Notes under the pieces: generated by a model
The model's database searches: none
What the model was told of the DNA's origin: nothing
What the model saw: only the letters and a program-made list of their open reading frames with translations
Part shown: piece by piece, positions 13,637 to 22,915 of the stretch
Layout: each line of letters opens with the position of its first letter
Position numbering within the stretch: position 1 is the stretch's first letter
From: Gammaproteobacteria bacterium
GTDB taxonomy: Bacteria; Pseudomonadota; Gammaproteobacteria; Pseudomonadales; Azotimanducaceae
Reading direction: 5' to 3'
Assembly (NCBI GenBank): GCA_028821035.1
Contig: JAPPHP010000107.1
Coordinates: 1-22,915 of the forward strand
Length of the DNA stretch: 22,915 nucleotides
Position numbers and translations under genes: made by a program

Positions 13637-14593
13637 CTACCGCGGCTCGAGCACGATCGAGCCGCCGGATGTGCGTAGCCGCAGTTGCGGTCCGCCCCCG
13701 CCGATGGCGCCGCGCAGTGTCGCCCTCTCCAACGTGCCCTCCACCGTCACCGGAATGTCGGCGAATACCCGGCCGCCGGAGGTCTTCGCGTCGATGTCGA
13801 CGGCGACGCCGTCGGGCAGCAGCACTTCGATGTCGCCCCCGGAGGTGCGGAGGTCCGAGTCGCCGTCCGGCTGGTCGCGAAACGTGGCGCGAATGGACCC
13901 CCCGGACGTCCGGGCCTCGATGGGTCCCGCGGCGCTGACGGCGATCGAGCCGCCGGACGTGCGCGCCGCGACGCGCCCCGCGCCTTCTTCGATGCGGATG
14001 CTGCCGCCGGAAGTGCGGGCCTCGATGTCTCCGGCAGCCGGCCCCAGCGCGATCGCGCCGCCGGAGGTGGTCGCTGCGACGGCGCCGCCGGCCGCCGCGA
14101 CCCGAATGGACCCGCCGGAAGTCTCGAGCTGGAGCGACCCCGTGATCTCTTCTGCGGCGATGGAGCCGCCGGAGGTGCGGGCCGACAGCTCGCCGTCGAG
14201 GTCATCGACCGCGATGTCGCCGCCGGCGGCGCGCAGCGACAGGTCGTGCCGGTGCGGCACGGTCAGGCGGAAGGTCGGACGGTCGCCCCAGTCGAGGAAC
14301 CAGCGTACGACTCCCCCGTCCCTGCGCGTGCCCCGGATGGTCAGCGTGCCGTCCTGCTGCTCGTAGGCGAGGTCGATGGCTTCGGCCTGCTCGACGACCA
14401 GTGCGACGGTGTCGTCGTCGTGGGTCGCCACGTGGACCTCGCCCCATTCGGTGTCGAGCACCAGGCGGTCACCGGGAGAGACGTCGAAGGACCGGGTTTC
14501 GGTGTCCGCGTGGGCAGCCGTCCCGATGAGGGCGGCGCCAAGCGTGGCGGCCAGGACCGGCCTTCCACGCCGGACGGTTCGGTTCGATGGCAT
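13637..14593 (-). CDS. Exported DUF4097-like beta-repeat protein
   Basis: Start chosen at ATG 14593, which has GAGGA about 8 bases upstream and gives a clean signal peptide (cut after AAHA, residue 29); the open frame extends further up but without features. The mature part of the 318-residue protein begins with a short domain (30-125) and then repeats an x-TSGGSI unit: nine TSGG copies plus one AAGG copy, mostly every 17-18 residues (RTSGGSI, ETSGGSI, TTSGGAI, KTSGGRV and so on). This is the DUF4097-type right-handed beta-helix or solenoid pattern. Such proteins are exported and often lie near envelope-stress regulators; the molecular role is unknown. The last three repeats are longer (21 residues or more). 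A sigma-54-like promoter lies upstream, and Uma2 follows. Confidence 0.87.
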   Translation of the reverse strand: MPSNRTVRRGRPVLAATLGAALIGTAAHADTETRSFDVSPGDRLVLDTEWGEVHVATHDDDTVALVVEQAEAIDLAYEQQDGTLTIRGTRRDGGVVRWFLDWGDRPTFRLTVPHRHDLSLRAAGGDIAVDDLDGELSARTSGGSIAAEEITGSLQLETSGGSIRVAAAGGAVAATTSGGAIALGPAAGDIEARTSGGSIRIEEGAGRVAARTSGGSIAVSAAGPIEARTSGGSIRATFRDQPDGDSDLRTSGGDIEVLLPDGVAVDIDAKTSGGRVFADIPVTVEGTLERATLRGAIGGGGPQLRLRTSGGSIVLEPR

Positions 14594-14632
14594 CGGGGAA
14601 TCCTCGTGGGTCTGGTTCTCGAAGGGGAGGCA

Positions 14633-14648
14633 AACAAGAAGCGTGCCA
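14633..14648 (-). promoter_or_regulatory. Sigma-54-like promoter of the DUF4097-like gene
   Basis: The minus strand reads TGGCACG-CTTC-TTGTT. This matches the sigma-54 consensus TGGCACG-N4-TTGCW except for C to T at the -12 element, with correct spacing between the -24 GG and the -12 G. Transcription would start near 14622, about 30 bases before the ATG. A sigma-54 promoter would need an enhancer-binding protein, which is not in the window. Confidence 0.45.
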
Positions 14649-14806
14649 GCGAGAGGTCTGCCGGTTTTAGGGGCTCCGCGGCCCGCGATCGACGGACGGG
14701 AAGGCGGATCTGGCCGGTAGATGGCGAGATTGACCGCGCGTCGGCAGGGAGCGAGGGCCGTTCGCCGGTTGATACACTCGACGATCGTGGCCCGTTCCAA
14801 CCCCGG

Positions 14807-16105
14807 ATGACTCCCGACCTCGATCGCCTCTTCGCCCTGTCGCGGCGCGGCACGGATGTCGCGACGGAGTTGCGGGCGGGCGCGACCACGTTCCTCGCGA
14901 TGGCCTACATCGCGTTCGTGAACCCACAGATCCTGGCGGAAGCCGGCATCCCCTTCGGGGCCGCGTTCGCGGCCACGTGCCTTGCCGCGGCGTTCAGCAC
15001 GCTGGTGATGGGGCTCTACGCGAACCTCCCGGTCGCCCTGGCGCCGGGCATGGGCCTGAACGCCTTCTTCGCCTACGTGGTCGTCCTCGAACTGGGGCAC
15101 CCCTGGGAAGTGGCGCTCGGCGCGGTCTTCATCGCTGGCGTCCTGTTCGTGGTCCTGAGCGTCCTGCCCGTGCGCCGCTGGATCGTGGACGCGGTCCCGA
15201 CGGGGCTGAAGATGGGCATCGCCGCCGGCATCGGCCTGTTCCTCGGGCTGATCGCCCTGCGCAACGCCGGGATCGTCCGCGAGAGCGCGACCACTCTCGT
15301 CACGGCCGGCGACCTGCTCGCACCGGCGCCCGTGCTTGCGTTCCTCGGCTTCTGCGCGACGGTGGCGCTCGCCGCCCGGCGGGTGCCGGGCGCCGCGCTC
15401 GTCGGCGTACTCGGCGTCATGGCCGCGGGCGTGGGACTCGGCGTCTCGGAGTGGCACGGCGTCGTCGCGCCGCCGCCCGATCCCACGCCGACGCTACTGG
15501 CCATGGATGTCGCGGGCGCGCTGCAGATCGCGATGATCGGCGTGATCGTCACCTTCCTGATCGTGGACTTCTTCGACACGACGGGGACCCTGATCGGCGT
15601 CGCGCGCCAGGCGAACCTGCTCGACGCGGAGGGTCGATTGCCGCGGTTCGGGCGCGCCGTGCTCGCAGACTCGTCGGGCACGGTCGCGGGTGCGATGCTC
15701 GGCACGTCCCCCGTCACGAGCTACGTCGAGAGCGCCGCCGGGACGAGCGCCGGCGGGCGCACCGGCCTGACGGCGTGCGTCGTCGCCGCGCTGTTCGTGG
15801 CCTGCCTCTTCTTCGCGCCCCTGGCGCAGTCCATCCCGCCCTATGCCACGGCCCCCGCGATCCTCTACGTCGCGTGCCTGATGACCCGGGGACTCGCCGA
15901 CGTCGACTGGCGCGACGTCACCGAGTCGTCGGCCGCGGCGGTGACGGCGCTCGCCATCCCGCTCACCTTCTCCATCGCGGACGGCATCGGCATCGGCGTC
16001 CTCGCGTACGTGGCGGCCAGCGCCATGGCCGGGCGCATCCGCGACTGCTCTCCCGTCCTCGTGGCCGTCGCGTTGCTCTTCGCGCTGAAGTTCGCCTTGC
16101 TCTGA
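14807..16105 (+). CDS. NCS2 family (AzgA-type) purine permease
   Basis: A 432-residue inner-membrane transporter with about 12-14 helices, close to the usual 430-460 of the adenine/guanine/hypoxanthine permeases (COG2252). Diagnostic stretches are ELRAGATTFLAMAYIAFVNP near the N-terminus, APGMGLNAFFAY, DFFDTTGTLIGVA and GTSPVTSYVESAAG, which line the nucleobase site. It should import purine bases with protons; which base cannot be told. The ATG follows a Pro-rich stretch without a ribosome site, so the start is less sure than the rest. TACACT at 14773-14778 might be a -10 box. The gene converges on nhaA with only 11 bases between the stops. Confidence 0.94.
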   Translation: MTPDLDRLFALSRRGTDVATELRAGATTFLAMAYIAFVNPQILAEAGIPFGAAFAATCLAAAFSTLVMGLYANLPVALAPGMGLNAFFAYVVVLELGHPWEVALGAVFIAGVLFVVLSVLPVRRWIVDAVPTGLKMGIAAGIGLFLGLIALRNAGIVRESATTLVTAGDLLAPAPVLAFLGFCATVALAARRVPGAALVGVLGVMAAGVGLGVSEWHGVVAPPPDPTPTLLAMDVAGALQIAMIGVIVTFLIVDFFDTTGTLIGVARQANLLDAEGRLPRFGRAVLADSSGTVAGAMLGTSPVTSYVESAAGTSAGGRTGLTACVVAALFVACLFFAPLAQSIPPYATAPAILYVACLMTRGLADVDWRDVTESSAAAVTALAIPLTFSIADGIGIGVLAYVAASAMAGRIRDCSPVLVAVALLFALKFALL

Positions 16106-16116
16106 CGCCTGCCCCG

Positions 16117-17319
16117 TCAGTCCACGTCGGGCGCGTTGCGCAGGCGCGCGCGCAGCACGAGCCACGCCAGGGCCGCGGAGGCCAGCGAGCCGATCACGAT
16201 GCCGAGGCGGTCGCTCGCGAAGTAGTCCCCGCTGCCGTGCTCGAAGGCCAGTCCCGCGACGAACAGGCTCATCGTGAAACCGATGCCGCACGCGCACCCC
16301 ACGCCCACGATCTGCCCCCAGGTGACCCCCTGGGGCAGGGACGCCAGCCGCAGCGCGACGGCGAGACCCACGAAGGCGACGATGCCCACGGGCTTGCCGA
16401 GCAGGAGGCCTCCGACGATGCCGACGGTCACCGGCTGCAGGAAGTCGTCGGCGCCGAGCCCGGCGAACGACAGCCCGGCGTTGGCGAAGGCGAACAGCGG
16501 CAGGATCGCGAAGGCCACCGGACCGTGGAGGTCCTTCTCCAGTTCCCGCAGGGGCGAGGCGCCGTCCGGGGCGCGCATGGGTATGCAGAAGGCGATCAAC
16601 ACGCCGGCGAGCGTGGCGTGCACGCCGGACTTCAGCACGGCGATCCAGAGGACGATGCCGAGGAACACGTAGGCGGTCACGCGGGCCACGCCCATGCGAT
16701 TGAGGATGACCGCGCCGGCGAGGGCGACGGCGCCCACGAGCATCGCCTGCCAGGACAGGTCGCCGGAATAGAAGACCGCGATGATGACGATGGCGGCCAG
16801 GTCGTCGAAGATCGCGAGCGTCAGCAGGAAGACCTTCAGGGCCGTCGGCACCCGCCGCCCGAAGGCCATGAGCAGTGCCAGGGCGAACGCCACGTCGGTG
16901 GCCACCGGGATGGCCCAGCCGTCGAGCGCGATCGGGTCGCCCCAGTTCACCGCGACGTAGACGCCCGCGGGCACGAGCATACCGCCGAGCGCCCCGAGGC
17001 CTGGCAGGACGATCTGCGCCGGGGACGACAGCTCGCCCTCGAGGATCTCGCGCTTGACCTCGAGACCGATCAGGAAGAAGAACACCGCCATCAGGCCGTC
17101 GTTCACCCAGAGTAGCAGCGGCTTCGCGATCGTCAGCGCGCCGACCTGGACCGCCACCGGCGTGTCGAGCAGGGCCGCGTAGAGCGTCGCGAGCGGCGTG
17201 TTGGCCGCCACCATGGCGATGAGCGCGCCGGCGAGCAGGAGGATGCCGCCGGCGGACTCGAGCCGGATGAAGTCGCGCATCGCCGCGCCGAACGGGAAGG
17301 TCCTGGGCCTGGGCTCCAT
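16117..17319 (-). CDS. nhaA: NhaA-type Na+/H+ antiporter
   Basis: A 400-residue inner-membrane antiporter, similar in length to E. coli NhaA (388). Start chosen at ATG 17319 with a perfect AGGAGG 6 bases upstream; the open frame runs further up only inside the preceding gene. The two ion-binding aspartates are D172-D173 in LAIFDDLAAI, with D142 in VATDVAFAL. GLLLGKPVGI carries the conserved lysine of helix X. NDGLMAVFFFLIGLEVKREI is the family's helix II-III signature. It exchanges two H+ for one Na+ or Li+ in E. coli. It begins 14 bases after the stop of the large lipoprotein, so the two are probably co-transcribed. Confidence 0.96.
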   Translation of the reverse strand: MEPRPRTFPFGAAMRDFIRLESAGGILLLAGALIAMVAANTPLATLYAALLDTPVAVQVGALTIAKPLLLWVNDGLMAVFFFLIGLEVKREILEGELSSPAQIVLPGLGALGGMLVPAGVYVAVNWGDPIALDGWAIPVATDVAFALALLMAFGRRVPTALKVFLLTLAIFDDLAAIVIIAVFYSGDLSWQAMLVGAVALAGAVILNRMGVARVTAYVFLGIVLWIAVLKSGVHATLAGVLIAFCIPMRAPDGASPLRELEKDLHGPVAFAILPLFAFANAGLSFAGLGADDFLQPVTVGIVGGLLLGKPVGIVAFVGLAVALRLASLPQGVTWGQIVGVGCACGIGFTMSLFVAGLAFEHGSGDYFASDRLGIVIGSLASAALAWLVLRARLRNAPDVD

Positions 17320-17333
17320 GGCACGGCCTCCTG

Positions 17334-21110
<3,777 letters not shown>

Positions 21111-21118
21111 GTTGCTCC

Positions 21119-22915
21119 TTACCTCAGGTTCCAGCGGAACTCGAGCCCGATCGCTTCCGGCGGATCGAGGTACTGGTAGCTGCCGCGCAGGTCGCCGAGC
21201 CAGGGGTTCTCGCTACCGGTGGTGAGGTCGCTGTACCGGTCCCGCACGATGCGCTCGTCGCCCAGGTTCTTGGCCCAGAGCACCACGGCCCACTGGTCCG
21301 AAGCGTCGCGCAGGGTGACCCGGGCGTTGACGATGGTGTAGTCCGGCAGGGCGATCGTGTTGTCGGTGTTGAACCAGCGCTCGTCGAAGTTCGACACGTC
21401 GATGTGGAAGTTGGCGATCAGGGAGTTGGTCAACGGCCACTCGTAGTCGAGATTCAGCGTCGCGCTGAAGGGTGACGAGAAGATCAGCTCCTTGCCCTCG
21501 TTCTGGGCCGCCTCGGTGAGTTCCGTCTCGACGAACGCGGCGATCAGCGACGCGCGCAGGCGCTCGGTCAGGGCGATGTTGAAGTCGAGGTCGACGCCCC
21601 AGATCTCCGCAGCCCCCTCGTTCGCGTTGAAGCCGACGATGTTGCCGTTGGGCAGCGGCCGTTCGGAGCGCTGGATGACGTCCTGCCAGTCGGTGTAGTA
21701 GACGGCGGCCTGGACCGAGGCGCGCCCGTCCATCACCGTGAACTTGCTGCCGAGTTCGTAGTTCACGACCGTGTCGCCGTCGAAGAACACCACCGTCCGC
21801 AGGGCCTGTGCCTCGGCGCGCCGCGCCGCGATCTCCTCCGCCGGCAGGGAGCCGGTCGCCTCGGCGGCGTCGGCGTCGCGCTCGATGTACCGCGCGTCCA
21901 GCAGCACGCCGCGGTTCTGGCCGCCCGGCCGGTAGCCTTCGGCGTAGCTGAAATAGGCCATCAGGTCGCGGCCGCTCGGTCGCCACGTGGCCACGAAACG
22001 TGGGCTTATGACGTCGTTGTCCGTGGTGCCGTTCTGCTCGCCGACGTAGCCGCGGTAGCGCTCGAAGGACTGCGGCGAGTCCCAGCTGCCGACACGCACG
22101 CTGTCCCGGTAGATCTGCTCGCCCTTGACGCCGATGAAGAAGTCCTGGGTCAGCGACGCGGAACGCGCCCCGAGGGTCAGCTCGATCTCGTCGGTCAGGT
22201 CGTAGCTCACCTCGCCAAACACCGAAGTCTCCTCGAAGTCCGTCTGGTGCGAGGTCTCGGGCGAGTTGAAGAAGAAGATGTCGTCGTAGATGGCGCGGTC
22301 CGGATTCATCGAGTACAGCACGCCGCTCCACGACCAGTCCTCCGACTCCTTGCGGTAGGCGCCGGCCGTCCAGCGCAGCCGGCCCGGCTGGTTCGAGACG
22401 AGCCTGATCTCGTAGGTCTGGCGCTGCACGTCCGTCCAGCCGTCCCAGCCGTAGCTGTGCATGTTCATGGCGTCGAGCGGGATCGGGCAGTTCACGTCGG
22501 GGTTCGGCACCTCCAGCAGGCAGCGGCCGCTGGTGTTGCCCCCGAACGCGGTGACCCAGTCGATGGCCCGGACCATGGGATCGGCGAGTTCGCGGAACGT
22601 GAGGCTGTCCCGGTCCGTGTCGGTCGCGGTAAAGGTGAGGTCCGCGAAGCTGAAGCCGACTTCGACCGTGGCGCGCATCACCTCGAAGTCGTCCCAGCCG
22701 TCCCCGTTCAGCCCGCGGAACTCCCGGGCGTTGGTGACGTAAGGGTCGTCGGCGATCAGGTCCCGGTCGCCGCGGTTGCCGGCGATCGTGTAGGCCGTCC
22801 CGTCCCCTTCCTGGGACACCCAGTAGCGCGCCAGCTCGGCCGTCCAGCGGTCCGCGTAGTACTTGATGGCGAGCCGTCCGCCGGTGTTGGAGGTGGAGTT
22901 GACGTCCTCGTTGAC
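21119..22915 (-). CDS. TonB-dependent outer-membrane receptor (5' end missing)
   Basis: 598 residues of the C-terminal beta-barrel are visible; the frame is open to the window edge, and the signal peptide, TonB box and plug lie outside. Barrel features are clear: alternating strands with aromatic ends, FEETSVFGEVSYDLTDEIEL, DLMAYFSYAEGYRPGGQNRG (a TonB-receptor signature), NYELGSKFTVMDGRASVQAA, and the final barrel region VNARVTLRDASDQWAVVLWAKNLGDERI. It would import a siderophore, glycan, vitamin or similar ligand across the outer membrane. The ligand cannot be read from the barrel. It ends in FRWNLR, with Arg rather than the usual terminal Phe or Trp. Its TAA stop is part of the ribosome site of the lipoprotein gene that follows. 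Confidence 0.93.
   Translation of the reverse strand, partial: VNEDVNSTSNTGGRLAIKYYADRWTAELARYWVSQEGDGTAYTIAGNRGDRDLIADDPYVTNAREFRGLNGDGWDDFEVMRATVEVGFSFADLTFTATDTDRDSLTFRELADPMVRAIDWVTAFGGNTSGRCLLEVPNPDVNCPIPLDAMNMHSYGWDGWTDVQRQTYEIRLVSNQPGRLRWTAGAYRKESEDWSWSGVLYSMNPDRAIYDDIFFFNSPETSHQTDFEETSVFGEVSYDLTDEIELTLGARSASLTQDFFIGVKGEQIYRDSVRVGSWDSPQSFERYRGYVGEQNGTTDNDVISPRFVATWRPSGRDLMAYFSYAEGYRPGGQNRGVLLDARYIERDADAAEATGSLPAEEIAARRAEAQALRTVVFFDGDTVVNYELGSKFTVMDGRASVQAAVYYTDWQDVIQRSERPLPNGNIVGFNANEGAAEIWGVDLDFNIALTERLRASLIAAFVETELTEAAQNEGKELIFSSPFSATLNLDYEWPLTNSLIANFHIDVSNFDERWFNTDNTIALPDYTIVNARVTLRDASDQWAVVLWAKNLGDERIVRDRYSDLTTGSENPWLGDLRGSYQYLDPPEAIGLEFRWNLR

Noticed and set aside
13637..14593. 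The regular GCCGCCGGA-type repeats as a possible CRISPR or satellite array
   Set aside because: They are codons for the TSGGSI protein repeats in one open frame with a signal peptide; spacing follows protein periodicity and there are no spacers.

Overview
The window is a GC-rich bacterial chromosome segment, very probably from a Gammaproteobacterium of a marine or soil lineage known mainly from environmental genomes. The lineage is inferred from the gene set: type II QueF, endonuclease V, an aa3-type oxidase whose subunit II carries fused cytochromes c, a TonB-dependent receptor, NhaA and CRTAC1-like propeller proteins. No rRNA or other decisive marker is present. No phage, insertion sequence or CRISPR array is visible. 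Genes are densely packed on both strands.

Layout. 1-2128 (minus): the 5' part of a secreted cadherin-like beta-sandwich protein, with an inverted repeat at an activator-like position, and a cytoplasmic-type sulfatase. 2236-3758 (plus): a glutathione S-transferase and a membrane-anchored intradiol dioxygenase. 3786-8272 (minus): a terminal oxidase operon in the order subunit II-cytochrome c fusion, I, III, IV, whose gaps hold short tandem repeats and a hairpin. 8273-8916: a 644-base gap without a convincing gene, holding a possible helix-hairpin-helix remnant. 8917-9654 (plus): an unrecognised coiled-coil protein with two near-identical winged-helix-like repeats. 9735-9809 (minus): tRNA-Gly(GCC). 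9869-11430 (plus): overlapping nfi and queF. 11535-12728 (plus): a CaiB/BaiF CoA-transferase. 12845-14593 (minus): a Uma2-type nuclease-fold protein and an exported DUF4097-like beta-repeat protein with a sigma-54-like promoter. 14807-16105 (plus): an AzgA-type purine permease. 16117-22915 (minus): a tight three-gene unit of a TonB-dependent receptor (5' end missing), a very large lipoprotein, and the NhaA Na+/H+ antiporter.

The most unusual item is the lipoprotein at 17334-21110. It joins a lipobox and ten-glycine tether to a seven-motif FG-GAP/VCBS propeller, an ASPIC/UnbV-like segment, an InlB-like repeat domain and a complete vanadium haloperoxidase/PAP2 active site. It starts with TTG directly after the receptor stop codon, and a perfect terminator-like hairpin lies inside its first codons. 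This suggests a surface-tethered oxidative or phosphatase enzyme controlled by attenuation and made with an outer-membrane receptor. The function is inferred.

The oxidase genes together encode a respiratory complex that would take electrons through its own fused cytochrome c domains. The dioxygenase and GST suggest aromatic or electrophile metabolism. The nfi-queF pair links DNA repair and tRNA modification only by co-transcription.
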